From an uncultured Bacteroides sp. (lineage in GTDB: Bacteria > Bacteroidota > Bacteroidia > Bacteroidales > Bacteroidaceae): a stretch of DNA of 64,000 nt. Positions within the stretch are counted from its first letter, which is position 1; each line of letters begins with the position of its first letter. Below the pieces are notes generated by a model. It worked only from the letters and a program-made list of their open reading frames with translations, was not told the origin of the DNA and searched no databases. Below, one piece after another: positions 52,786 to 61,665 of this stretch. The stretch covers positions 1-64,000 of the forward strand of contig CANPJW010000006.1 in NCBI GenBank assembly GCA_947574505.1, in the 5' to 3' direction. A program made the translations under genes and the position numbers.

Positions 52786-55542
52786 TCAGATACGCAATAA
52801 TATAGGTTCTGACGTAACACCGGATTTCACTTTTTTGCCATTGATAACGACCGTGCAAGGAGCAGAAGAAATAATATACCATTTTCCTGCTTTCTTCTCA
52901 AGCAACACGTTAGCGGCACTGTCAGCCTGAACCATTATTCCAGGCACAACCAATTGCGTTCCACTTCCCAGAAAGAGTGTCCGGTTTCCCGCATACTCAT
53001 TGCTGACAACTGCATAGTCCGCTTTTACTTTCATTCCCCGGTAAGTAGCAGCCTGCTCAGCATCAGACAAGGAGAAAATATGGTCTACACGCCCATTCTT
53101 GCTTTTCACGCAGATTCCTGCGAAGTCTTTCAGACCCGGTTCTTCCGCATCAAAGTAAGAGACAGACTGAATAGCGGACGGCTCGTTCTTCGTACTCGGC
53201 TCGTAGATAGAAATAAAAGGACGACTCCATGCTTCTCCATGCTGCCGGGCAACAAAAGTCAGCGTTGGTTGCTCCTTTATATTATAAGGCATATTCGGTG
53301 TACGGCTCAATCCTTCAGTCATCGGCGACAATGCCGTAAAGACTTCGCGTTCCGGTTCACCCTTCATCCAAAGATTCATATATATGTCGTCACCACCTTT
53401 ATCCTTCATATCTATGGTGAAAGTCGCTTTGACATCCTTGTCGGTGGCAGCCATTTTCTTATCATATAAATAGGAATAAGCATAAAGATGCGCACCGGCA
53501 AAAGCAAGTTCTTCCGTGGGTTGAAGATTCAAGTCAGTACCATCTGCCGCTGTCAATGTCAAAGACTGTCCGAGGTTATGATAGAAATAGTCATGCATTT
53601 TATCTCCCCCCTTTTCCTTTCGGCTGCGGAACACATCAACATAATACCCCGTCTCCGCCCCGGTAGTAACGATACTCATCACACGTGTCTGGTCTGCCCT
53701 GCTCTCCGGTTCACGGAAATAAAGATTGCTGTAAGTGACAGACGTAAATTCCTTGCCCGGTTCCGCCGAAGCAGGGAAACAAGAAAGTAACTCAAAGGAA
53801 TGATTGCTTTTCATCACCGGATAGCTCGATATACCATCCACACATACAGTATTATGACTGGGGAACTGGGAGTAATACTCCGCATAATCCAGCCCGCTAT
53901 ACAAGAATAGCCCGATACCTGCATCCGGGCCCAACACATATCCCTTTCCGTAAAGTTCCATCGAGATACCGTTGGCATGCATATGATTCCCTTCGCTGCC
54001 ATTCAACGAAATCATCAGGCTGTTGCGTGGATGCATACCATTACGCTGTACCAGCCAAGACACATTGGGAGCATAAAATAAAGGAGAAACATAATCCTCT
54101 ATCTTTCCCGGCTGCACTTTTGGATTTAAAACCAACGGTTTATCCTCAAAGAAAGAACTGACAGATACACGTACGTTTTTCTTTTCCTTTTTATCATTTC
54201 CCATCTCCGGGTTCAGGCATTTCAGCAAAGCGGTAAAATATTTTTCCTGTTCCTTTTTCCCGTTCGCCTGCGCGTTCTGTATCATGCGGATAAAGAAATT
54301 TGTATTCAGATACCCCGGATGCGTATCCCCAAAACCGCAAATCATACGGTTAGGAAACAGATATTGGGGCGTGGTCGCCACCGCTTTCGACAATACAGGC
54401 ATCGCTTTCACCAAATCATACTGCAGATTCGTGTCAAACTGGTTCACGAAATTGGCATAATCATTGATTACCACACTGCTATACCCCGGACATTCCGCCC
54501 AAATCCCCGTATTGGAATCAAAGCCATAATCCGCAAGACGTGTCAGACTCCACTGGCGGATGCCGGAACGGTTCATCACATAATCGATATAGTATTCGCG
54601 TCCTTTTCCGTCAGCATATTCCTTGTTATCTTCCAAAACCAGACCAACACTCATAATATAACGTGCCTGCAACAAATCCCAATTATTATGAGGCACACCG
54701 TTCGCAATGATATTATCCGTCCATTTCTTGAAAGCTCCCGCATAGATTTCCATCTTGTCCGGATAATTGGTCTTCAGATAGTTATACAGAAAATCATATA
54801 AATAGACAGCAACATGAAGCGCATCCTCATGGATTACTTCAAAAGAAGTCAATCCCACCAATGTCTGCTGATGGCCATAATTCAAATCGACAGGCACATT
54901 CCGGTAATAAATTCCCGTCATATACGTGTCAAAAACACCTGCGGCAAGTTTGGCGAACTTTTCTTCGTCCGTCATCCAATAGAGGAAAGCAGCGTCACGG
55001 GCAATACCCAAAATTTCGCAGTTCAAACTTTCGATATTCCGTCCGGTCTTGGATGGATGTACGCTCTCCATAGGACGTTCGGGCAGGGCATTATTGCAGA
55101 AAGTCACGTTTCCGCTTTCGTCATCATCATAAGGAACGACATCCGCCAATCTGGGACGACCGTGAGTGGCAGCCGTTCCACGCGTTCCGGTATAGCGCAC
55201 CGTAGGATAAGGCGCTTTCTCACCACCTGCATGATTGAACGTTTCACCTTTCACATACACTTCCGTGGCATGAGACTTCCAATACATCGCTAGGCGGGAC
55301 AGCAACCAGGACGGTTGAGCATCCGTCAGATTTGTATATACTTCCGTCCGTTCCTTCAACTTATTGAAAACATCTTTCGCCCATTCTTCCTTTTTAATAA
55401 GTTCCCATGTTTCCTGTTTTCCCGCCGGAGTAGTCAACACCCGCGGATGCGTCTGCGGCATCTTTTCCGGCAAGGGAATCTCCTGCCCCGACGCACTGCC
55501 CCAAAAGGATAAAAAACATAATCCAAGTAAAATTCGTCTCAT
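52786..55542 (-). CDS. heparinase II/III-like polysaccharide lyase
   Basis: 918 residues, signal peptide to about residue 20. The N-terminal ~430 residues fit an (alpha/alpha) toroid, and residues ~490-830 the heparinase II/III beta-sandwich. Likely active-site elements are HNNW (285-288), CPGY (351-354) and NHMHANG (519-525), giving the Asn, Tyr and His expected in this lyase clan. Families with this fold cut heparin, chondroitin, alginate oligomers or ulvan; the exact family (PL37-like is possible) is not certain. It is a single-gene unit at the right edge of the PUL with its own leader box and terminator. Products would be substrates for the GH88. Confidence 0.82.
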   Translation of the reverse strand: MRRILLGLCFLSFWGSASGQEIPLPEKMPQTHPRVLTTPAGKQETWELIKKEEWAKDVFNKLKERTEVYTNLTDAQPSWLLSRLAMYWKSHATEVYVKGETFNHAGGEKAPYPTVRYTGTRGTAATHGRPRLADVVPYDDDESGNVTFCNNALPERPMESVHPSKTGRNIESLNCEILGIARDAAFLYWMTDEEKFAKLAAGVFDTYMTGIYYRNVPVDLNYGHQQTLVGLTSFEVIHEDALHVAVYLYDFLYNYLKTNYPDKMEIYAGAFKKWTDNIIANGVPHNNWDLLQARYIMSVGLVLEDNKEYADGKGREYYIDYVMNRSGIRQWSLTRLADYGFDSNTGIWAECPGYSSVVINDYANFVNQFDTNLQYDLVKAMPVLSKAVATTPQYLFPNRMICGFGDTHPGYLNTNFFIRMIQNAQANGKKEQEKYFTALLKCLNPEMGNDKKEKKNVRVSVSSFFEDKPLVLNPKVQPGKIEDYVSPLFYAPNVSWLVQRNGMHPRNSLMISLNGSEGNHMHANGISMELYGKGYVLGPDAGIGLFLYSGLDYAEYYSQFPSHNTVCVDGISSYPVMKSNHSFELLSCFPASAEPGKEFTSVTYSNLYFREPESRADQTRVMSIVTTGAETGYYVDVFRSRKEKGGDKMHDYFYHNLGQSLTLTAADGTDLNLQPTEELAFAGAHLYAYSYLYDKKMAATDKDVKATFTIDMKDKGGDDIYMNLWMKGEPEREVFTALSPMTEGLSRTPNMPYNIKEQPTLTFVARQHGEAWSRPFISIYEPSTKNEPSAIQSVSYFDAEEPGLKDFAGICVKSKNGRVDHIFSLSDAEQAATYRGMKVKADYAVVSNEYAGNRTLFLGSGTQLVVPGIMVQADSAANVLLEKKAGKWYIISSAPCTVVINGKKVKSGVTSEPILLRI

Positions 55543-55570
55543 ACTTTAATCTATTTTTCAGGTTTGATAC

Positions 55571-55584
55571 CTATTAAATACGAA
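55571..55584 (-). promoter_or_regulatory. TTCGTAT leader box, heparinase-like gene
   Basis: CTATTAAATACGAA on the + strand; leftward TATCTTCGTATTTAATAG, in which TATCTTCG resembles the -7 element. 29 bases before the start codon. Confidence 0.55.
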
Positions 55585-55666
55585 GATAGAGATTTATTTA
55601 CCTAATCCGACCGGCAAAGACTGTTTTTATTTGTCCGAAACTATGCTTTTATTCCAAACAAAGAAT

Positions 55667-55674
55667 TATATTTG
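55667..55674 (+). promoter_or_regulatory. -7 element of the hydrogenase operon
   Basis: TATATTTG followed by CAAAA, 30 bases before ATG 55704. Matches the Bacteroides -7 consensus. Confidence 0.6.
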
Positions 55675-55703
55675 CAAAAAACCTACTAACAATTCTGATA
55701 TTT

Positions 55704-57611
55704 ATGAAAATCTTATCTATCCATGATTTGGCTACAATCAGAAAGAGAGCGGAACACAAACTTTCATTACGTGAAGAAAGTAATGAAAAAGTCACCGAAA
55801 AGTGCTGCGGACTAGCATCCGGCACACAGCATCTTCAGATTCTAATCTGTGGTGGCACAGGTTGCAAAGCCTCTTCGAGCCAAGGAATTACGGACAATCT
55901 CCGGTCAGCCATCCAAAAGAACGGCATTGCCGACAAAGTGGAAGTTATCACCGTGGGCTGCTTCGGCTTCTGCGAGAAAGGCCCTATCGTGAAAATCATC
56001 CCCGACAACACCTTCTACACACAAGTCACCCCCGAAGATGCGGAAGACATCATCACCGAACACATCATCGGCGGTCGGAAAATAGAAAGGCTGCTATACA
56101 TAGACCCTAAAACGGAACACACCGTCAGCAACTCCAAACACATGGACTTCTACCGGAAACAACTACGCATCGCCTTGCGCAACTGCGGCTTTATCGACCC
56201 GGAGAATATCGAGGAATACATCGCCCGCGAAGGATATCACGCACTGGCGGACTGCCTTCTCAACAAGCAACCGACGGAAGTTATCGACCTCATCAAGCGC
56301 TCCGGTTTGCGCGGACGCGGTGGCGGCGGCTTTCCCACAGGCTTGAAATGGGAATTTACCCATAAGCAGCAGTCGGACATCAAATACGTGGTATGTAACG
56401 CTGACGAGGGAGACCCCGGCGCTTTCATGGACCGTTCCATCATGGAAGGCGACCCTCACTCTATTGTAGAAGCCATGTGCGTCTGCGGCTACTCCATCGG
56501 CTCCAGCAAAGGATTGGTGTATATCCGTGCCGAATACCCGCTTGCCATCAGCCGCCTGAAAATAGCCATCGAGCAAGCCCGCAACTACGGTCTGCTGGGA
56601 GACAATATCTTAGGAACGGATTTCTGTTTTGATATCGAGATACGCTACGGGGCAGGTGCCTTCGTATGCGGTGAAGAAACTGCACTGATTCACTCCATGG
56701 AAGGAAAACGCGGTGAACCGACTCTCAAACCTCCCTTCCCTGCCGAATCCGGCTACCTGGGCAAACCTACCAATGTAAATAATGTAGAGACGCTCGCCAA
56801 TATCCCCATCATACTGACGAAAGGAGCCGAATGGTTTGCAACGATTGGAACGGAGCGTTCCAAAGGCACGAAAGTATTCGCCCTCGCAGGAAAGATTAAC
56901 AATGTCGGGCTGATTGAAGTACCGATGGGAACTACGCTCCGCGAAGTAATCTACGAAATCGGCGGCGGCATCAAAGGCGGAAAGAAATTCAAGGCAGTGC
57001 AGACAGGCGGTCCGTCGGGCGGCTGCCTGACAGAGAAACACCTGGATACTCCTATCGACTTTGACAATCTCCTGGCGGCAGGCTCCATGATGGGTTCCGG
57101 CGGTATGATTGTAATGGACGAAGACGACTGCATGGTATCCGTCGCCCGTTTCTACCTGGACTTTACCGTAGAAGAATCCTGCGGAAAATGCACTCCGTGC
57201 CGCATCGGCAACAAACGCCTGCTTGAATTACTGAACAAGATAACCGAAGGAAGGGGAACGGAAAAGGACTTGGATACCCTCGCCACTTTAGGACAAGTCA
57301 TCAAGGATACCGCTCTCTGCGGACTGGGACAGACCTCACCGAACCCGGTTCTGTCTACGCTGGACAATTTCTACGACGAATATCTGGAGCACGTCCGCGA
57401 CAAAACCTGCCGTGCCAAACAGTGTAAATCCCTGCTAACCTACACCATAAATCCCGAACTTTGCATCGGCTGCCACTTGTGTGCCAAAAACTGTCCGGCG
57501 GACGCAATCATCGGACTGGTACGCAAACCGCACATCATCAGCCCCGACAAATGTATCAAATGCGGAATGTGCATGGCACGCTGCAAGTTCAAAGCTATTC
57601 TCGTCTGCTAA
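55704..57611 (+). CDS. hydB: [FeFe]-hydrogenase NuoF-like flavoprotein subunit
   Basis: 635-residue NADH/FMN subunit of a multimeric [FeFe]-hydrogenase, possibly electron-bifurcating. It has an N-terminal thioredoxin-like [2Fe-2S] domain (Cys in CGGTGCKASS and VGCFGFCEKGP) and a NuoF core with FMN/NADH loops RGRGGGGFPTGLKW and GAGAFVCGEETALI. An SLBB domain follows, then a [4Fe-4S] site (ESCGKCTPCRIG plus a downstream Cys). The C-terminal double [4Fe-4S] ferredoxin is CIGCHLCAKNCP and CIKCGMCMARCK. All cysteines are present. It begins a three-gene operon (12 bases to the next gene) divergent from the PUL. The role is redox balance in fermentation, by reoxidising NADH and ferredoxin with H2. 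Confidence 0.95.
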   Translation: MKILSIHDLATIRKRAEHKLSLREESNEKVTEKCCGLASGTQHLQILICGGTGCKASSSQGITDNLRSAIQKNGIADKVEVITVGCFGFCEKGPIVKIIPDNTFYTQVTPEDAEDIITEHIIGGRKIERLLYIDPKTEHTVSNSKHMDFYRKQLRIALRNCGFIDPENIEEYIAREGYHALADCLLNKQPTEVIDLIKRSGLRGRGGGGFPTGLKWEFTHKQQSDIKYVVCNADEGDPGAFMDRSIMEGDPHSIVEAMCVCGYSIGSSKGLVYIRAEYPLAISRLKIAIEQARNYGLLGDNILGTDFCFDIEIRYGAGAFVCGEETALIHSMEGKRGEPTLKPPFPAESGYLGKPTNVNNVETLANIPIILTKGAEWFATIGTERSKGTKVFALAGKINNVGLIEVPMGTTLREVIYEIGGGIKGGKKFKAVQTGGPSGGCLTEKHLDTPIDFDNLLAAGSMMGSGGMIVMDEDDCMVSVARFYLDFTVEESCGKCTPCRIGNKRLLELLNKITEGRGTEKDLDTLATLGQVIKDTALCGLGQTSPNPVLSTLDNFYDEYLEHVRDKTCRAKQCKSLLTYTINPELCIGCHLCAKNCPADAIIGLVRKPHIISPDKCIKCGMCMARCKFKAILVC

Positions 57612-57623
57612 AATCTATTTACT

Positions 57624-59390
57624 ATGGAAGAAAAACAAATTACTCTCCAAATAGACGGTCATTTTATCACCGTCCCCGAAGGAAGCACCATCCTCGAAGC
57701 TGCCAACAAAATAGGCATTAACATACCTACTTTGTGCCATATTGACTTAAAAGGAACCTGTATAAAAAACACTCCCGCTTCCTGCCGCATCTGTGTGGTG
57801 GAAGTCATAGGACGACGCAACCTGGCTCCTGCCTGCGCCACCCGTTGTACGGAAGGCATGGTAGTCAAGACCAGTACCTTGCGTGTAATGAATGCTCGCA
57901 AGGTAGTAGCCGAACTGATTCTTTCCGACCATCCCAACGACTGCCTCACCTGCCCGAAATGCGGCAACTGCGAGCTTCAGACACTAGCACTGCGCTTCAA
58001 TATCCGCGAGATGCCTTTCAACGGCGGCGAGTTGTCTCCCCGCAAACGGGAAATCACCGCTTCCATCGTCCGCAACATGGACAAATGTATTTTCTGCCGC
58101 CGTTGCGAAAGTGTCTGCAACGATGTGCAGACAGTTGGTGCGCTCGGCGCCATCCGCCGCGGTTTCAACACAACGATAGCTCCTGCTTTCGACCGCATGA
58201 TGACAGAGAGTGAATGTACCTATTGCGGTCAGTGTGTAGCTGTCTGCCCGGTAGGCGCGTTGACCGAACGTGATTACACCAACCGCCTGCTAGACGACTT
58301 GGCCAACCCGAACAAGGTAGTCATCGTGCAGACCGCACCCGCCGTACGCGCCGCTTTGGGAGAAGAATTCGGATTTCCCCCCGGCACACTGGTTACCGGA
58401 AAAATGGTCTACGCCCTACGCGAACTGGGATTCGATTACGTATTCGACACCGATTTCGCAGCCGACCTCACCATCATGGAAGAAGGTTCCGAAATCCTAA
58501 ACCGTCTGACGCGTTATCTCAACGGAGACAAATCCGTCCGCCTGCCCATCCTCACCTCCTGTTGTCCGGCATGGGTAAACTTCTTCGAGCATCATTTCCC
58601 AGATATGTTGGATATACCGTCCACCGCCCGCTCTCCGCAACAGATGTTTGGCTCCATCGCCAAATCTTACTGGGCGGAGAAAATGGGAATCTCCAGGGAG
58701 AAGTTAGTCGTCGTATCCATCATGCCCTGCCTGGCAAAGAAATACGAATGTGACCGCGACGAATTCAAAGTAAACGGCATCCCCGACGTAGACTATTCCA
58801 TCTCCACCCGCGAACTGGCACGACTGATTAAACGCGCTAACATCGGCTTCCCGCTCGTACTAGACAGCCCGTTCGACAACCCGATGGGCGAATCGACAGG
58901 CGCCGGCGTCATCTTCGGCACCACAGGCGGTGTGATGGAAGCCGCCCTGCGCTCCGTCTACGAAATCTACACCGGAGAACCTCTCCAGAATGTAAACTTC
59001 GAACAAGTACGCGGCCTGAACGGAGTCCGCCGTGCCACCATCAACCTGAACGGATTTGAACTAAAAGTAGGTATCGCACATGGACTGGGCAACGCCCGCC
59101 ATCTACTAGAAGATATACGGAACGGGCACAACGAATATCACGTCATCGAAATCATGGCTTGCCCCGGTGGTTGTATCGGCGGTGGCGGCCAGCCGCTGCA
59201 CCACGGCAATTCGGAAGTATTATATGCTCGCGCCAACGCACTTTACCGCGAAGACGCCAACAAACCGTTGCGCAAATCGCACGACAACCCGTATATAAAA
59301 AAACTGTACGAAGAATATCTCGGCAAACCTCTGGGCGAGATATCGGAAACGCTATTGCACACACACTATTTCAACAAATCTATGGATTAA
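57624..59390 (+). CDS. hydA: [FeFe]-hydrogenase catalytic subunit
   Basis: 588-residue catalytic subunit. It has an N-terminal plant-type [2Fe-2S] domain (ligands in PTLCHIDLKGTC and SCRIC), a His-ligated [4Fe-4S] site (DHPNDCLTCPKCGNCELQ), and two [4Fe-4S] clusters (CIFCRRCESVCN, CTYCGQCVAVCP). The H-cluster domain has all three signatures: TSCCPAWV, MPCLAKKYE and EIMACPGGCIGGGGQP. It should therefore be active in H2 production or uptake, given the maturases HydEFG, which are not in the window. It is second in the operon, 18 bases before the NuoE-like gene. Confidence 0.96.
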   Translation: MEEKQITLQIDGHFITVPEGSTILEAANKIGINIPTLCHIDLKGTCIKNTPASCRICVVEVIGRRNLAPACATRCTEGMVVKTSTLRVMNARKVVAELILSDHPNDCLTCPKCGNCELQTLALRFNIREMPFNGGELSPRKREITASIVRNMDKCIFCRRCESVCNDVQTVGALGAIRRGFNTTIAPAFDRMMTESECTYCGQCVAVCPVGALTERDYTNRLLDDLANPNKVVIVQTAPAVRAALGEEFGFPPGTLVTGKMVYALRELGFDYVFDTDFAADLTIMEEGSEILNRLTRYLNGDKSVRLPILTSCCPAWVNFFEHHFPDMLDIPSTARSPQQMFGSIAKSYWAEKMGISREKLVVVSIMPCLAKKYECDRDEFKVNGIPDVDYSISTRELARLIKRANIGFPLVLDSPFDNPMGESTGAGVIFGTTGGVMEAALRSVYEIYTGEPLQNVNFEQVRGLNGVRRATINLNGFELKVGIAHGLGNARHLLEDIRNGHNEYHVIEIMACPGGCIGGGGQPLHHGNSEVLYARANALYREDANKPLRKSHDNPYIKKLYEEYLGKPLGEISETLLHTHYFNKSMD

Positions 59391-59408
59391 CTTTAAACGA
59401 AGAGTATT

Positions 59409-59885
59409 ATGTCAGATATAAAACTAGCCTGCGATGTGGCAGAACAAGTCCGAACGATTTGCGACAAGCACGGAAACAATCCGGGCGAACTAATCAATAT
59501 TTTGCACGAAGCGCAACACTTGCACGGCTACCTGCCCGAAGAGATGCAATGCATCATCGCTTCCAAACTTAATATCCCTGTATCGAAAGTATATGGAGTG
59601 GTCACTTTCTATGCCTTCTTCACCATGACCCCGAAAGGAAAACATCCCATCTCCGTCTGCATGGGTACGGCATGTTACGTGCGCGGCTCCGAGAAGTTAC
59701 TCGAAGAATTCAAACGCGTACTAGGCATCGAAGTTGGCGAAACTACACCGGATGGAAAATTCTCATTGGACTGCCTGCGCTGCGTAGGCGCCTGCGGACT
59801 GGCTCCGGTAGTGATGATTGGCGAGAAAGTGTACGGTAGATTGCAACCGATAGATGTGAAGAAGATTATCGAAGAGTTGGAATAA
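59409..59885 (+). CDS. hydC: [FeFe]-hydrogenase NuoE-like subunit
   Basis: 158-residue thioredoxin-like [2Fe-2S] subunit. The N-terminal helical part (GELINILHEAQHLHGYLPEE) and the cluster motif CMGTAC ... CLRCVGACGLAPVVMI give the four cysteines of the NuoE family. It completes the HydABC-type complex. In Thermotoga the corresponding gene comes first; here it is last. It ends before a terminator at 59899-59934. Confidence 0.95.
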   Translation: MSDIKLACDVAEQVRTICDKHGNNPGELINILHEAQHLHGYLPEEMQCIIASKLNIPVSKVYGVVTFYAFFTMTPKGKHPISVCMGTACYVRGSEKLLEEFKRVLGIEVGETTPDGKFSLDCLRCVGACGLAPVVMIGEKVYGRLQPIDVKKIIEELE

Positions 59886-59898
59886 ATATCCGGAATAA

Positions 59899-59934
59899 AA
59901 AGCGGCCGCCTTGCTTTTTCAAGACAGCCGCTTT
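59899..59934 (+). terminator. terminator of the hydrogenase operon
   Basis: Stem AAAGCGGC / GCCGCTTT with an inner CTTG / CAAG, followed by A/T-rich sequence. 13 bases after the hydC stop codon. Confidence 0.75.
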
Positions 59935-60227
59935 AAAACATTTTTTAACAACAAACAAAAAAGGCGATTGCGACATTCAATATAGTCGATGTCTGAAATA
60001 TAAAAAAGATGATGGAGCTAAGATTGGAACATTCTTTTATTTATGTAAACACTATGGAGTAAATTATGCGCAAAACGGTGAATTGTAGTCTGTTTAAAAC
60101 ATCCAATAAGTTAAATAGTAATAACGCATACAAATAAAACCTTTATTTAATATTAAAATTCGACTACACAATTGACAGCAAAACGTTTATAATCAAATAT
60201 TTGACGATTTAAACACTGACAACTAGC

Positions 60228-60278
60228 TAAAGGAGAAATGTAAACGTATGTTACAAACTTCTCCTTTACTAATTTTTA
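60228..60278 (+). terminator. terminator-like hairpin in the 59.9-60.6 kb gap
   Basis: TAAAGGAGAA (60228-60237) pairs with TTCTCCTTTA (60259-60268), followed by a T-run (60273-60277). No gene precedes it closely; it may end a small transcript from the AT-rich stretch 59940-60230, where I recognise nothing else. Confidence 0.55.
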
Positions 60279-60354
60279 TTATCGTATTAGTAATATAACC
60301 CAAAGCAAAGAAAACAATATTCTTTAATCGGAATGTTATTTTGAGAAACTTTAC

Positions 60355-60362
60355 TATCTTTG
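60355..60362 (+). promoter_or_regulatory. -7 element before the structured RNA
   Basis: TATCTTTG followed by CAAAG, a good match to TAnnTTTG. A -33 element at the usual spacing is weak. Predicted start is near 60369. Confidence 0.6.
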
Positions 60363-60368
60363 CAAAGT

Positions 60369-60587
60369 CACGAAAAGTGGCAAATGTAATAGTGAAAGTG
60401 TTTCGCTTTTATCCTGTGTAGGAAATCTGACAGTTTCAAAAAAGCAGGGGTAAGCAATGACATTCATCACTTGGGTAGCATATGTTCAAAAGACATATAC
60501 TAAACAGGTGTGGAGTATTGTTTATTTGCTTTTGGGTTTTGTCAGAACCTCCTACACAATAAACGAATGACTCCACACTTTCTTTTT
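60369..60587 (+). ncRNA. candidate structured RNA with interleaved stems and terminator
   Basis: Non-coding stretch of about 220 bases with strong internal pairing. Stem A: GTGTAGGA (60416-60423) and CTGACA (60427-60432) pair with TGTCAG (60540-60545) and TCCTACAC (60550-60557). Stem B: GTGTGGAGT plus ATTGTTTATT (60508-60526) pairs with 60558-60578. The order A, B, A', B' is that of a pseudoknot, and A' ends exactly where B' begins. Two smaller hairpins lie at 60395-60409 and 60480-60498. Stem B is followed by a T-run (60579-60587) like an intrinsic terminator. It may be a free small RNA or a regulated leader of the nuclease-like gene. No known RNA family was recognised. Confidence 0.5.
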
Positions 60588-60614
60588 ATCTAATCCTGTC
60601 ATTAAAGGAGTCGA

Positions 60615-60632
60615 ATGACACAACTTTACTAA
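60615..60632 (+). CDS. possible 5-residue leader peptide (MTQLY)
   Basis: ATG with a strong Shine-Dalgarno AAAGGAG (60604-60610), five codons, stop TAA at 60630-60632, six bases before the ATG of the nuclease-like gene. That gene has no good ribosome site of its own, so translational coupling through this mini-ORF is possible. It could be chance. Confidence 0.3.
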   Translation: MTQLY

Positions 60633-60637
60633 TTACT

Positions 60638-61630
60638 ATGAATGGATTAGATTTTATTAAATCGAAACAACAAAGTTGGGCAAAAAGGAAAGGTTTCAAT
60701 GTAGTAGGTGGAACTATCCCTAACAGAGGGGAAGCAAATTATTTACCTAATCTAACAGATAACCTGTTTGAACCATTGTCTAAAGGGAATTTGCTTTCTT
60801 ACCAAAAGGGGGATGGGAACGAAACAAAAGATTCTAAAACACGATTGGCAAAAATGAAAGCACTTCATTCATCTTCTGCGATTGTGGTTAATCTGTTCCA
60901 GTATTGGCAGGGAAAAGATGTTTGCCCGATTCTAAATGCATGCAAATTGACTTCAAGAACTACTAAGGTAGGCTATCTGATTAAGAATGTCGGTTCTGTT
61001 TCTCCTGAAAAAATTCCCATAATTCCCTCTCCACTCAATTACGAAATTAAATTTGAAGAGCAGTTTGAAATAAGTGAAGATAAATCTCAATTTCCACATT
61101 CGCCCAATATTGATGTTGTGATTTATACTCCACTGTCTACTATTGGTATTGAGTCTAAATTTACAGAACCATATAGTAGCAGAAAACATGGAGGATTAAA
61201 ACAAAAATATGTTGAAAATCCCTCTTTTTGGAACGGATTGCCTAATCTGCATGAATTAGCAAAAGAAATTTCTCCTAATGATACTAAGTTTCAGTATTTA
61301 GATGTTGCACAATTAATAAAACATATATTAGGACTGAAAAAGCATAGTGACAAGTATAATTCAAATCTTGTTCAAAAGCATCACTTTGTAGAAGGTAAAA
61401 GAAATTTGATACTCAAACGCAATTTTCATCTCTTATACCTTTGGTACGATGTAATAGGAAAAGAGGGAAGTAAGCATAGAAAAGAGATAGAGCAGTTTGC
61501 AGAAATTGCTAAAAAGGACAATATAAAGTTTAGCCATATAACCTATCAAGAAGTAATAGCAAGGTTATCGAAAGAATTTTATGACAACAATGAAGCCTAT
61601 TGCGATTATCTAACAGATAGATATTTATAA
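60638..61630 (+). CDS. PD-(D/E)XK nuclease-like protein (PGN_0703-like)
   Basis: 330-residue cytoplasmic protein without signal peptide. The segment NIDVVIYTPLSTIGIESKF supplies Asp159, Glu172 and Lys174, the D...ExK arrangement of the restriction-endonuclease-like fold, after an upstream Glu (EIKFEEQF, about 136-141). The rest is a mix of helices with charged residues and no second domain. It resembles PGN_0703-type putative restriction endonucleases of Bacteroidota (recalled). No methyltransferase or specificity subunit is near, so it is not an ordinary restriction system. AT-rich composition unlike the PUL suggests horizontal transfer. Confidence 0.6.
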   Translation: MNGLDFIKSKQQSWAKRKGFNVVGGTIPNRGEANYLPNLTDNLFEPLSKGNLLSYQKGDGNETKDSKTRLAKMKALHSSSAIVVNLFQYWQGKDVCPILNACKLTSRTTKVGYLIKNVGSVSPEKIPIIPSPLNYEIKFEEQFEISEDKSQFPHSPNIDVVIYTPLSTIGIESKFTEPYSSRKHGGLKQKYVENPSFWNGLPNLHELAKEISPNDTKFQYLDVAQLIKHILGLKKHSDKYNSNLVQKHHFVEGKRNLILKRNFHLLYLWYDVIGKEGSKHRKEIEQFAEIAKKDNIKFSHITYQEVIARLSKEFYDNNEAYCDYLTDRYL

Positions 61631-61665
61631 AATCAGCAGCTAATTTTAGATTGGAGGAAAATATA

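Noticed and set aside
55704..59885. NADH dehydrogenase (complex I) genes
   Set aside because: NuoF- and NuoE-like subunits flank a protein with all three H-cluster signatures, so this is a hydrogenase.
60369..60632. Retron msr-msd RNA
   Set aside because: Inverted arms are present, but no reverse transcriptase follows; the next gene has nuclease-fold residues and no YxDD motif.
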